The notes under the pieces: model-generated
Databases searched by the model: none
What the model was told of the DNA's origin: nothing
Seen by the model: the letters and a program-made list of their open reading frames with translations, nothing else
Origin: Rhizobium sp. Leaf306
GTDB lineage: Bacteria > Pseudomonadota > Alphaproteobacteria > Rhizobiales > Rhizobiaceae
Direction: 5' to 3'
Length of the DNA: 64,000 nt
Assembly (NCBI RefSeq): GCF_001423425.1
Contig: NZ_LMNX01000002.1
Span: forward strand, 186,001 to 250,000
Program-made: the position numbers and the translations under genes
Part shown: positions 26,202 through 35,499 of the stretch, piece by piece
Position numbering within the stretch: the stretch's first letter is position 1
Layout of the letters: each line of letters starts with the position of its first letter

Positions 26202-29200
26202 TCTGCCGCCTCCTTGCGAACAGTGTTCTCAACCGCAAGCCGTAGGCGTTGCCGCTCCTCTTCGCGGGCATGGTACCATCCATGCGACGACACGCGGTGG
26301 ATGATCGGAATCGAGCGACGAAGTACCGATGGCCGCCAAATTTCACGCGCCCTCGCACTGTCCAGTATGCGGTGGCGTGGCGCGTCGCATTCGATGCCAA
26401 GTCCGTATAGGCCAGTCGACGGGTCTTCGACAGCGAAGTCGAGACCAAAGGCGCTGCCGTCATTTACCTGGTTCGAAGATACTCCAAGCTCCGTCAGGTA
26501 CGCAGCAACCGAAGACGCAAAGCCATCAAGGCTGTCACCGTCCCGGTGCTGTGATCCCGATCGTTCTATCGTCATGCTAGCGAGGAGATTGCGACCGTTG
26601 TCGAACTCGCCGTCGGATATAGTGCGGGCATATTCGAGGTAACCCTGAAGGTAATCTCTGGGAATGTTGGGCTTCCGACGGCTGCTCATCATGTCAGATA
26701 CATCGTTCACGGGTATAGACGTCACCATGATGACTTTGGCCCGTGCTCGGGTCACCGCAACATTCAGTCGACGTTCGCCGCCCTTTTGACCCAATACACC
26801 AAAGTTTCGGCGGAACGTTCCCTGCTGATTTCTCCCAAACGTCGAAGAGAAAATGATGTAGTCACGCTCGTCGCCTTGAACGTTCTCGACGTTTTTGACA
26901 AAAAACCCTACATCTTCACCACCTTCATGCCGATCACGCTCCTTGGCAAGCATTGCTCGGAACCAGTCGTCGCCTTCGGCATATTTTTCGAGGATATCCT
27001 CGATTAGATCCGCCTGCTTACGATTGAATGTGACAACACCCACCGTTGGTGTGCGGCCAGGCTTCCTCCAAACATCAACAAGGACGTCAATAACCCTGCG
27101 TGCTTCGATCTCGTTCGTTTGATCGATATAGATCCCGTCCGCCCGAATGACTTCGATAGGCTTCGCACGAAGGATTTCCTCGTCTGGATGGCGAACCGGC
27201 ACGCTGAGGCGGTTTGCGTAGAACGAGGCGTTCGAGAAGGAGATCAGCTCTCGGTAAGCGGATCGATAATGAATTTGCAGAGTGGTGGTCGGCAGAACTG
27301 ACTTGCCTAGCTGGAGAAGGTCTGGGCAGTCTTTGATCTCACGACGGTTCCAGCTTTCGTTATAGGTTTCCCGCTCGACTTCCGTTGCATCCTCGTCGAG
27401 ATCATCCCCGTCGAACACATCGGCTTCGTCATTTTCGACCTTGCTGGCAAAGAACGCCGTCGGTGGCATCTGCTTCTCGTCGCCGCTGATGATAACGACT
27501 TCGCCCCGGAACAGTGTGGGAAGGGCGTACTCGACGGGCATCTGCGACGCTTCGTCGTAGATGACCGTATCGAACATGCTTTTACGGAGCGGAAGTATTC
27601 TACTGGCCACGTCAGGGTTCATGAGCCAGACGGGGCGCAACTCCATCAGCCCCAGGTCTGGGCCCTTTTCAAGGAATTCACGCAGGCGCTGTGCCCGCTG
27701 TCCGCGCAACCGGGTGATTGGCTCCCAATCTCGTTGCGACGACACTCGTGCAGCGTCGATCCCGTGCGTCAGCATCTGCCGGTTCGCCCGTCGCATTGCC
27801 GTCTCTGCTTCTTCAACTGAACGGACTTTCGCCTCAAGTTCGGGAGTTTCATAAAGAAGTCTCGGATCCTCACTCTCCAAGCGAGTTTTCCAGGCGAGCA
27901 TGGCTTCACGCTTAATGATCCTCCTGACTTCCTCTTCCAGCTGATGGACAGGGATCTCCGCTAGCTCGGATGCTTTCGGACGAAGAAGCTTGAAGATTTC
28001 TAACGCATGGCTCGAAAGAGCACTCGCTCGAATTCGAAAGCGTTGAAAGGGCTCAAGCGTTGGCCTTCCCTGGACGATACTCGCGATTGAGCCGCTGTTC
28101 CCGCCGTCTTCCTCAATTGCCTTGAGCCTGTCGGCTGACCAACCTGATCCGAACCATTGAGAAACGATTTCCAGAGATGCACGACTGAACTGCTTTGCTT
28201 CAAAACGTTCGAAGGCCTGCTGAGCGCTGTCGCGTAGTTTCTGATATTCCGACAGCGAAGCTGAAGCGATAACCTTCTCCAAGTCCAATCGGCGGGGAAA
28301 GGTCATTGCCCTGTCGGCCAGTGATTGGGTGCTTTCAATAGCTTCAGCGCGGTGAGCGGCAATGGCTGCAATGTCGTTGCTTAACAGATCATCCGTGACG
28401 AGTGCCGCCTCGCCAAATAAATGGAGCGTTGCCGTTAGATCGCGTCGGATGGGGCGAAGCTGCTTCTCCCAATTAAGTGCAGCGTTGAAAGCTGGTATGT
28501 CCGGCGGCTCCAACGCCTGCGAGCTTAGGAACGTCTTGACCTTTCGTAAGCGCAGCCAACGAATTGGATTGAGTGCGCCGAGGGTCGAGGGAACTTTGAC
28601 CAGTGAAGCGGCCTCGATACCCCAAGTCTCCAGATCCTCATCAGTAAGATCGATCGTCTGCTTGCGGTACGGCTCGCTCGGCGGCTTTCCCTGCAGTGCG
28701 CCTATGGCCTTTTCGACTTGCCTCAGACGGCTGACCCCGGTCAGGGCTTTGGTTGTGCCATTTTGATGAGTGCAGAGCCGATACCATCGAGCCAACTCAC
28801 CACGGTCGGTGTCATCAAGTGCGGAAAAAGCTGTGTCGTTGTGGTCGTACCAAGTGCGATACGGAGCAGGATCGTCCATCGCCAGAGCCTGATCGGTACG
28901 AGCAAGAACGGTGAGACGTTCCGCTTCACTGGAGGCAAAGGCAGCCAGTTCCTCATCAAAAGCGGCGGAATTTGCAGCGTCGGCCGTAAATGTTTTCAGC
29001 GCTTCAAGCGGATTTCCTTCAAACCTGGCGGGAAGCCAGTATCTGGCCTGGGGAGCGCATGCCTCAACCAACGTCTCGATTTCGATAGGGCTTAACGCGC
29101 TGAGCGATCGCCGAAGTGCAGGAACGTCGAGAGGCGGGGTAGGCGTCTCTAGTCCGATGAGTTCGCCAAGGAGCGTCCGATAGGAAAGACCGATCTGGTC

Positions 29201-32200
29201 GTCGACCTTATGGAGAGCCTCATGGTGATTGTTCAAGTCGCTCTCAACGGCCTGTATTCGGGTCGCGAGGTTCTGCCTATCGCGTTTCCATCCTTCATTC
29301 GCTCGGCTACCATGCAGAGATTCCAGCTGAGCACGAATGGCATTGATGATCGGCTCTCGGTCACGGTTAACGTCGGTGACCATGAAGATGCGATCTTCGA
29401 GGCCTTCGGCTTCGAGCCGCTTCTTCACGACTTCAAGCGCTGCCTGCTTCTGGCAAATCACCAGCAGGCTTTTCTTTCGGCCAATAGCATCCGCGACCAT
29501 GTTGACGATGGTTTGGCTCTTACCCGTGCCAGGAGGGCCCTCGATGAGAAGGCCGGGCGCATACCTTGCTTCGAGGACCGCTGCCTCCTGGGAGGGATCG
29601 CTCGCCACGGTGAAGAAGCGATCAATTTCCGCAGGCTTCTCGCGGACCGTCGACTGTGGTGGCGCGTCCGTCACTTTGAGAGCAGTTTCCAGAGCACTTC
29701 CGGTCAACTGCTTGCTCTTCATCTGGCGAAGGTCTTCGACGATCGCCTGACCCATGTAAGCGAGATGGAACAGAGCACCGGAACAAGCGATCGCACTTTC
29801 TCCAAAAGCCGCATCTGCGTCCTTGCCGGGCAACTTGGCCAAAGTGCGCCCGTCGACTTTTGCCAGGCCACCAAAACCATCCACCACATCGGCGGCCGTC
29901 AGAGTTGCCCTGCCGAGTAGATCATTGGCCGCCTCTTGCCAGCGTCTGGAGGCATCAATGCCAATCATCCCCTCGAACGCAGGGTTTAGACGGACTTCGT
30001 CGCGATCCCGGTCGAAGGCAATGGTGGCATGACCCCGGTTACCAACTTCGGGAACAAGTTTCACCGGCCATAGCAGGATGGGAGCGATCTTCGGCTTCCG
30101 ACGATCGTCGCGATGAATGAGGAACGGGAACCCAAGGTAGAGCCCGTCGATACCCGTATCTCGCTTGTATAGCGTGGCATGGGCGTGAAGTGAGCGAAGT
30201 CGGCGTTCCAGGGTCTCCGAAGCGCTGAAGGCAGCTGGATCCAAATCTACAGAACGATCTGTTCGGGCAAGGATGTGATCCAGCAAGGCTGGGGCAGGCC
30301 GCCGAGCAGTGCCAAGCTCGTAGAGGTCAACGCGTGGCGTCGTCTTACCTATCACCATTCGGGTCAGCGGCCCACGTAGGATGCTACCGGAGATTTTCTT
30401 TGAAAAGTAATCCAGCAGCGTAGAGACATAGTTTTGCTTTGGCGGCTCCTGCCAAGCATCCGTCGGAATTGATATAAGAACGAGGGCGCGGTCGAGGCCT
30501 ATCCGCCTATCTAGGCGGAATTGATCGGCCCACTCATCGACACGCTCAACGTTGCAACGAGCAAATCCTGCAAGACGTTGATCGATTAATGCATGAAGAT
30601 CGCGGCGAGACCGTCCTAGCATTTCGCGGCTTTGCTCACGGTCGAAGAGCGCGACGCCAGCTCGGTCGGCGGTAGCTGTTGCCTCCTCCAAGATGTCATC
30701 GACCGAACGGAATTGTCCGACTTCAGCGGCGAGCAGAAGTATGAAGTCCTCGTCGGTGGTTTGCCGCCTCTCGATCAACGAATTGAGGCCGGGGTGATCG
30801 GTGTCCGGCAGGATACGACGTTTTTCAGACCACAGAGCTGCAAGTCGGGCTTTCGAACTGGCCAGCAGATGAACCTGAAGGTCTTCTTCGTTGAGTGCGA
30901 TCGCGAACTGCTTCGCCTTCTCGCGCACCGAGATACCACGTTGCTTCATCCGCTGTAGCCACAGTTCGGCATCAAGTCTGGCTAGAATGTCGGCCGCTGG
31001 CCCGAATATCAGCTCCGTGCCCTCAGCCGGGTGATCAAGAAGCCAGCCAGGTGTGACTATGTTACCCTTTACGATCAGCGGCATCGCGGGATGCAGAATT
31101 TTCAAAGCCAAGGACAGACGGAGATCGTCCGACAAGCCTTCGGTGTGGGACAAACGTCTGATGGCCGATTGGACGTTGTCTTCCAGACCTGCGTCCCGAG
31201 CCCAAGTTGCGATGACACCGCGAGCGACCTGGATCCGGGCCTCATCCCAATTTCCTGGTTCGGCAGCAGCAAGGGAGTATGCGGAGGCTTTTCGATAGGG
31301 TTTACCCGCTAAGATAATGGCTGCCTTACCTTCGACGTCGGCATCGCGCATGGAGCTTTGCGGGACCTCGACGACTTCTCGATCATACCATGAGCGAACC
31401 TCATTCCATTGCCAGCGCTCGCGGTGGTCCCGCACCAGTAGGCCTCGCAGCAGAACTTCGATCGACGGGTCAAGGTTGTTGGGAATGTCTACGCCGTCGG
31501 TCAGGACGTGGATGAGAAACGCTTGCTCATTTACCCCGTCAAAGCACGTCCCGCCTGTAGCAATTTCCAGCGCGACCATTCCAAGGCTCCACCAATCCGA
31601 TGCAGCCGCGACCCCGCCTGCAATCGCTTCAGGCGCCATATACCTGGTCGTGTCCAACGGCGCGACGATGTCGAGGTCGTAATCCGAAAGTCTGGCCGAA
31701 CCAAACCCAGTTATCACAAGATCAAGCGGCTGCAGCGACCGGACAAGGATGTTCGATGGCCGTATGTCGCGGTGTCGAAGCCCAGCTTGCGAGAAGGAGC
31801 CAAGGGCCTTTGCGATCTCGAACACGATTGTCCGTATCACCTCGACATCGCGACCGTCGAAGCGGAGGCTCTCAAGGTCTCCACCAGTGGTCTCTTCAGC
31901 GATTTCGTAGGCACGCTCGTGCCACCGGCCGACATCATAGATGACAGGTAGGTGATCGTCCGGCAGGTTCCTTACAGCGTCGTAAACGGCGGTATCAGGC
32001 TCCGAGCCGTCCGTGTAGAGGGTGAGAATGCCCCGCCGCTCGGTGTCCTTCTCAATTGCGAGGAAGCGCTCGCGAACGGCGCTAGGAGAGGGCAGGCGGC
32101 TTTCGATAGTCCAACCCGCGACTTCCGTTACAACCTCACCCGGCATGTCATCAGCGGGGATTGTTGGGCCTGATGATTCCTCAGCCGTCGGTGCCTGTGC

Positions 32201-32455
32201 TACGACGTCTGCACCGCAGACCATGCATATGAGATCACCGTCATCGACCACATGTCCGTTTGCGCAAAGCCGAGAGGCGGCCTCTACAACTACAGCCGTT
32301 GTAACCCCGGAATTAGCCTCGATCTGCTGGCCAGGCTCCCGTGCGGTGACCGTTGTCAGGTCCCAGTTGCAAGTGCCGCCATCGTCGAGGACGCCTTCGC
32401 AATAAAACTCGCTGAGCGGTCTCTCTGTCTTGCAGTTTGGGCAAAATCTAATCAT
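26198..32455 (-). CDS. Zinc ribbon - kinase-like - SF1 helicase - Vsr-like nuclease fusion
   Basis: About 2,085 residues. Order (numbered from the GTG at 32467): two Cys zinc ribbons (C9, C12, C23, C33; C68, C81, C84); a Ser/Thr-kinase-like domain about 115-365 with HRDIRPSN at 232-239 and RYMAPE, but GFG for DFG and no clear VAIK lysine; a long middle region; a COG1112-type SF1 helicase with Walker A GPPGTGKSQ near 977, Walker B DEAS near 1636, QGDERDYIIFSS, and motif VI VAVTRARAK near 1900; and a C-terminal Vsr/MTES_1575-like nuclease (FAVEDP...GIECD, ending VSSHGWYH). ATG 32455 overlaps the radical SAM stop. Kinase-helicase fusion recalls Mokosh MkoA. A nucleic-acid-targeting defence role is inferred. 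Confidence 0.85.
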   Translation of the reverse strand: MIRFCPNCKTERPLSEFYCEGVLDDGGTCNWDLTTVTAREPGQQIEANSGVTTAVVVEAASRLCANGHVVDDGDLICMVCGADVVAQAPTAEESSGPTIPADDMPGEVVTEVAGWTIESRLPSPSAVRERFLAIEKDTERRGILTLYTDGSEPDTAVYDAVRNLPDDHLPVIYDVGRWHERAYEIAEETTGGDLESLRFDGRDVEVIRTIVFEIAKALGSFSQAGLRHRDIRPSNILVRSLQPLDLVITGFGSARLSDYDLDIVAPLDTTRYMAPEAIAGGVAAASDWWSLGMVALEIATGGTCFDGVNEQAFLIHVLTDGVDIPNNLDPSIEVLLRGLLVRDHRERWQWNEVRSWYDREVVEVPQSSMRDADVEGKAAIILAGKPYRKASAYSLAAAEPGNWDEARIQVARGVIATWARDAGLEDNVQSAIRRLSHTEGLSDDLRLSLALKILHPAMPLIVKGNIVTPGWLLDHPAEGTELIFGPAADILARLDAELWLQRMKQRGISVREKAKQFAIALNEEDLQVHLLASSKARLAALWSEKRRILPDTDHPGLNSLIERRQTTDEDFILLLAAEVGQFRSVDDILEEATATADRAGVALFDREQSREMLGRSRRDLHALIDQRLAGFARCNVERVDEWADQFRLDRRIGLDRALVLISIPTDAWQEPPKQNYVSTLLDYFSKKISGSILRGPLTRMVIGKTTPRVDLYELGTARRPAPALLDHILARTDRSVDLDPAAFSASETLERRLRSLHAHATLYKRDTGIDGLYLGFPFLIHRDDRRKPKIAPILLWPVKLVPEVGNRGHATIAFDRDRDEVRLNPAFEGMIGIDASRRWQEAANDLLGRATLTAADVVDGFGGLAKVDGRTLAKLPGKDADAAFGESAIACSGALFHLAYMGQAIVEDLRQMKSKQLTGSALETALKVTDAPPQSTVREKPAEIDRFFTVASDPSQEAAVLEARYAPGLLIEGPPGTGKSQTIVNMVADAIGRKKSLLVICQKQAALEVVKKRLEAEGLEDRIFMVTDVNRDREPIINAIRAQLESLHGSRANEGWKRDRQNLATRIQAVESDLNNHHEALHKVDDQIGLSYRTLLGELIGLETPTPPLDVPALRRSLSALSPIEIETLVEACAPQARYWLPARFEGNPLEALKTFTADAANSAAFDEELAAFASSEAERLTVLARTDQALAMDDPAPYRTWYDHNDTAFSALDDTDRGELARWYRLCTHQNGTTKALTGVSRLRQVEKAIGALQGKPPSEPYRKQTIDLTDEDLETWGIEAASLVKVPSTLGALNPIRWLRLRKVKTFLSSQALEPPDIPAFNAALNWEKQLRPIRRDLTATLHLFGEAALVTDDLLSNDIAAIAAHRAEAIESTQSLADRAMTFPRRLDLEKVIASASLSEYQKLRDSAQQAFERFEAKQFSRASLEIVSQWFGSGWSADRLKAIEEDGGNSGSIASIVQGRPTLEPFQRFRIRASALSSHALEIFKLLRPKASELAEIPVHQLEEEVRRIIKREAMLAWKTRLESEDPRLLYETPELEAKVRSVEEAETAMRRANRQMLTHGIDAARVSSQRDWEPITRLRGQRAQRLREFLEKGPDLGLMELRPVWLMNPDVASRILPLRKSMFDTVIYDEASQMPVEYALPTLFRGEVVIISGDEKQMPPTAFFASKVENDEADVFDGDDLDEDATEVERETYNESWNRREIKDCPDLLQLGKSVLPTTTLQIHYRSAYRELISFSNASFYANRLSVPVRHPDEEILRAKPIEVIRADGIYIDQTNEIEARRVIDVLVDVWRKPGRTPTVGVVTFNRKQADLIEDILEKYAEGDDWFRAMLAKERDRHEGGEDVGFFVKNVENVQGDERDYIIFSSTFGRNQQGTFRRNFGVLGQKGGERRLNVAVTRARAKVIMVTSIPVNDVSDMMSSRRKPNIPRDYLQGYLEYARTISDGEFDNGRNLLASMTIERSGSQHRDGDSLDGFASSVAAYLTELGVSSNQVNDGSAFGLDFAVEDPSTGLYGLGIECDAPRHRILDSARAREIWRPSVLRRSIPIIHRVSSHGWYHAREEERQRLRLAVENTVRKEAAE

Positions 32456-33116
32456 TGAGGTTTCCACTCCGGCCGCGTATCGAACGATCTTGCGTTGTGA
32501 GTACTTGATGGTGCTGTTCGTTCAGGACCGTTGCCAAGCGCTCGAAGTCATCCCGTGCCGGTATGCCCGCCATCCAAACTTCTCCAGTTTCACCCATCAT
32601 GAGGTCAAATCGGCGATCTTCAGAGCCGATCGGACGCTCATAGGATGAGAGGCGATTCTGCCCAAGTAAGGTGAAGAGATGGAGGCGCTGGTTGTCGCTG
32701 CCACGCAATGCTTTTGTTTGCGGTGCCTCGACCTCGTATGGATCTGAGATAAGGGCGTCGATGAGACCCGTCATCCCCTCCAGAGGCTGTGAAATGCTTT
32801 CGAAGGGATACCCGGAAAAGACCAAAATGTCGGCTTTCGTGTAGGTTCGGATGCCTCTCAGTAGCTCGTTCAAGGCATTTGGCTGATCGAACGGCTCTCC
32901 GCCGGATATCGTGACGCCGTCGGCTTGAGGAAACCAGTCGGCCATCGCGAGGAGCACCTGCTCTATCGTGGTCTGGCCGCGACCTGCCGCCCAAGTGTCC
33001 GCTGAAATGCATCCTGGGCAGCGTATCGAGCAGCCTTGCATCCAGATTCCGATTCGATTTCCCGGACCAAGTGTGGTCACGGGGAAATGGATACGGGACA
33101 AGGAGATCGTTGACAT
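32448..33116 (-). CDS. NrdG-like radical SAM protein in the kinase-helicase operon
   Basis: 222 residues. The radical SAM cluster motif is intact: C29, C33 and C36 in QGCSIRCPGC (CX3CX2C), with the GGE motif at TISGGEPF (about 70-76) and a TIM-barrel-like remainder. Size and N-terminus match activases of the NrdG/PflA type, which make a glycyl radical on a partner enzyme. No nrdD, pfl or other glycyl-radical gene is in the window, so the usual partner is missing. A strong AGGAGACCTC precedes the ATG; the gene starts 8 bp after the AAA+ gene and its stop overlaps the helicase start. It is unlike viperins, which are longer. Confidence 0.85.
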   Translation of the reverse strand: MSTISLSRIHFPVTTLGPGNRIGIWMQGCSIRCPGCISADTWAAGRGQTTIEQVLLAMADWFPQADGVTISGGEPFDQPNALNELLRGIRTYTKADILVFSGYPFESISQPLEGMTGLIDALISDPYEVEAPQTKALRGSDNQRLHLFTLLGQNRLSSYERPIGSEDRRFDLMMGETGEVWMAGIPARDDFERLATVLNEQHHQVLTTQDRSIRGRSGNLND

Positions 33117-33124
33117 GAGGTCTC

Positions 33125-34942
33125 CTATTGCCGAACGAGCGTCAACGAGGTGACTGAGCCTGGAGATATTTCACTTATAACGAAAGCGCCATCGACTGCG
33201 CCGATGTCGAAAATGGCGCGTGATAGTGGGTTGGCCAAGTGCGCCTCGACCATGTTTCGTACGCCACGTCCTCCATTTGATAGGTCAACAAGGCATTTCT
33301 GCTTAAGCGCCGTTTTGGCAGTGTCCGATATCGAAATGCTGAAGCCAAGTGCCCGGGTACTTTCCAGAAGACTGGACACCATGCCCTCAAAGATGGCCTC
33401 CGCCACCGCAGGTCGGATGAAGTCAAAGACAATAACGTTTTCGCCAATCCGATTGAGGATCTCGGGGCGGTTGAGATTGAGTTTGAAATGGCGATCAATC
33501 TCTTCGCGGACTTTTTCAGTAACTAGCTCATGGCTGTCGTTCGACGAGACATTTTGTACTCGCACACCACTACTATCGGTGCGGTAAATTCCAAGGTTCG
33601 ATGTGAAGAGGATGATTGCCTCGGAGAAGTACACTCGGTCACCTCGCCCGGAGGTTAGGACGCCGTCGTCAAGGATCTGCAGGAACTTGTCGAGGATTTT
33701 CGGATGCGCTTTTTCGATTTCATCGAAAAGGACCACGCTGAACGGCTTCTCGCGAATGGCGTTCGTTAGCTCACCACCCGCATCGTAACCAACATAACCT
33801 GGAGGAGCGCCTATCAATCGCTGATCGGCGTGCTCGGCACTGAACTCCGACATGTCGAACCGTATGTAGGCAGACTCGTCACCAAACAGGAGGCTTGTGA
33901 TCGTCTTGGCCAACTCAGTCTTGCCGACGCCCGTCGGACCGGCGAGGAATGCGACGCCTCGCGGTCGGCCGTTTGTAGAAGATCGCCCAATCCCGGTTAC
34001 AGCTCGTTTGATTATATCGAGCATGTGGACGACGGCGTGATCTTGGCCCTTCACACGAGAAGCGATGAAGTCCTCGGCGCCCAAGATTCTCGCGTGATCT
34101 ATCTGCCGCCAAGGGTCGTCGGTGACTCCGACCTTGTAGCGCCTGATAGCGTCTGAGATCTCTGATACTCTCAGCCCTTCGTTTCGCCCCAGCTGAGCGA
34201 TTGAGTTCATGTCCGCGAGCAGGAGGCCATCAGTCAGGTTCACGAACGCCTCAGCTGACTTATCGAGTTCCTCGGGTCGCACATCGCGAGCATCTGGGAG
34301 TGCCCGCAACATCGATCTGGACAGAGACTTTCGTGTCAGACTATCCGGAGCAGCTATCGAGATGTGGCGCAGCTTCGGGTTATCGACCGTGAGCCAGTCG
34401 GGTAAATCGGTTTCTCGGTCAGCGATCCATATGATCGTGTTGTAGAAGGGTCGGCGTGCAGGTCCAGCAGGCCGGGCGTTAGACGTGTGGCTGACGATCT
34501 GGGCTTTCGTGAAAAGCATTTGCTCAGCTGGTGCAAGAGCATCTGCACGGTTAATCAAGCGCGACGCGAAGTTGACGATAAGCACTGCTGGATCGCCGGT
34601 AGAAGCCGTAAAGTTGGTGAGCACGCTGTTGAGAACATCCAGGCCCATTCCGACGGTGTTGTCGGACCCAAGGCCATTGCGGGCCATCACTGTCAGGGCA
34701 TCTTCCGCAGAAGAGCTTCCACCCGGTAAGCTGAAGCCGAGCAACGGAGTGAAAACGATCACGTCGTTGTACCCGGAGGCTCGAAGCTCCATGTCCAGGC
34801 AGAGCGGCAGCGGAATGGCGGCAATCGCGCCTGGCGACGTCTCATAAGCCTGAAGGTCTCTGATATTGCCAGTCAGAACAAACTGGCTTTTCAGGGGAAG
34901 AAATCGGACGAGATCACGTAGCCAACGGGGTTTTGAGGTCAC
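33125..34942 (-). CDS. ClpB-D2-like AAA+ ATPase with a degenerate N-terminal half
   Basis: 605 residues. The second half is a ClpA/ClpB-type AAA_2 module: Walker A GPTGVGKTELAKTI (about 335), the pore region GAPPGYVGYDAGG, Walker B VVLFDEIEKAHP (about 400), sensor 1 ILFTSNLG, arginine-finger region RPEILNRIGENVIVF and the small domain. The first half (about 1-300) looks like an AAA fold without a P-loop (FVLTGNIRDLQ, IIWIADRETDLPDW), so probably a non-hydrolysing first ring. No Clp N-domain or middle domain is seen, so it is not a housekeeping ClpB. It heads the four-gene operon and could remodel or unfold a partner; role inferred. Confidence 0.88.
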   Translation of the reverse strand: MTSKPRWLRDLVRFLPLKSQFVLTGNIRDLQAYETSPGAIAAIPLPLCLDMELRASGYNDVIVFTPLLGFSLPGGSSSAEDALTVMARNGLGSDNTVGMGLDVLNSVLTNFTASTGDPAVLIVNFASRLINRADALAPAEQMLFTKAQIVSHTSNARPAGPARRPFYNTIIWIADRETDLPDWLTVDNPKLRHISIAAPDSLTRKSLSRSMLRALPDARDVRPEELDKSAEAFVNLTDGLLLADMNSIAQLGRNEGLRVSEISDAIRRYKVGVTDDPWRQIDHARILGAEDFIASRVKGQDHAVVHMLDIIKRAVTGIGRSSTNGRPRGVAFLAGPTGVGKTELAKTITSLLFGDESAYIRFDMSEFSAEHADQRLIGAPPGYVGYDAGGELTNAIREKPFSVVLFDEIEKAHPKILDKFLQILDDGVLTSGRGDRVYFSEAIILFTSNLGIYRTDSSGVRVQNVSSNDSHELVTEKVREEIDRHFKLNLNRPEILNRIGENVIVFDFIRPAVAEAIFEGMVSSLLESTRALGFSISISDTAKTALKQKCLVDLSNGGRGVRNMVEAHLANPLSRAIFDIGAVDGAFVISEISPGSVTSLTLVRQ

Positions 34943-34981
34943 TATACATCAATCGCTATTAATCGCCATTGGTGTGTTAGA

Positions 34982-35320
34982 TCATGGATTGGGTGATAGT
35001 AGAAATGGCCATTTTGAGCTGGTTGCGAGATTTCCCGTTTGCTCCTGCCCGATCGCACTATGCCGAGCCGCTCTAGGGCGGAGATCGCTCACGAATTGCC
35101 TAGAGAACCGAGCCATGTTCAACGGCTTCAGGCAAGCAGGCAGTGCAAAACCAAAAGGCAATCGATCACGGCAGCCAATGACGCAGGTTTCGCGTCCATC
35201 CTCCTGGTAACAATCGAGGCCTTCAGTCAGACCTCTAACGTGATTGACCGCTTCCTCTTCAGTGGACGCTGTGACCCAGAAGGTCGCCATTGCGTATGTG
35301 TCGATTAGATATTCCGGCAT
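34982..35320 (-). CDS. Small protein with a YxID...ATxxV-type domain
   Basis: About 112 residues from ATG 35320. The N-terminus (PEYLIDTYAMATFWVTASTE, then EEAVNHVRGL) has the same alternating pattern as both halves of the plus-strand gene at 35500 (ADIFISATAVFVAEDEPE and SGHVMIGATVYLKADRRS). This is a short beta-alpha unit often seen in small proteins of rhizobial accessory DNA. The C-terminal part departs from the pattern and may be frameshifted or chance. It lies upstream of the AAA+ gene on the same strand, 40 bp away. Function unknown. Confidence 0.5.
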   Translation of the reverse strand: MPEYLIDTYAMATFWVTASTEEEAVNHVRGLTEGLDCYQEDGRETCVIGCRDRLPFGFALPACLKPLNMARFSRQFVSDLRPRAARHSAIGQEQTGNLATSSKWPFLLSPNP

Positions 35321-35499
35321 TGGGCTGGTCCGTGATTGCGATAAGACAATTTTGGAGCCGGATTTTGCCGCAGCATTGATCGATACGACATCCTGCCGAT
35401 CGCGGGGACCTATGAGCAGAATTTGGGTTAAGCCGCTTGCGTCGTCAGATTTTTCCGGTGACACTTTTCTCAATGAAACCGAGACCTGCACCAATGCAG

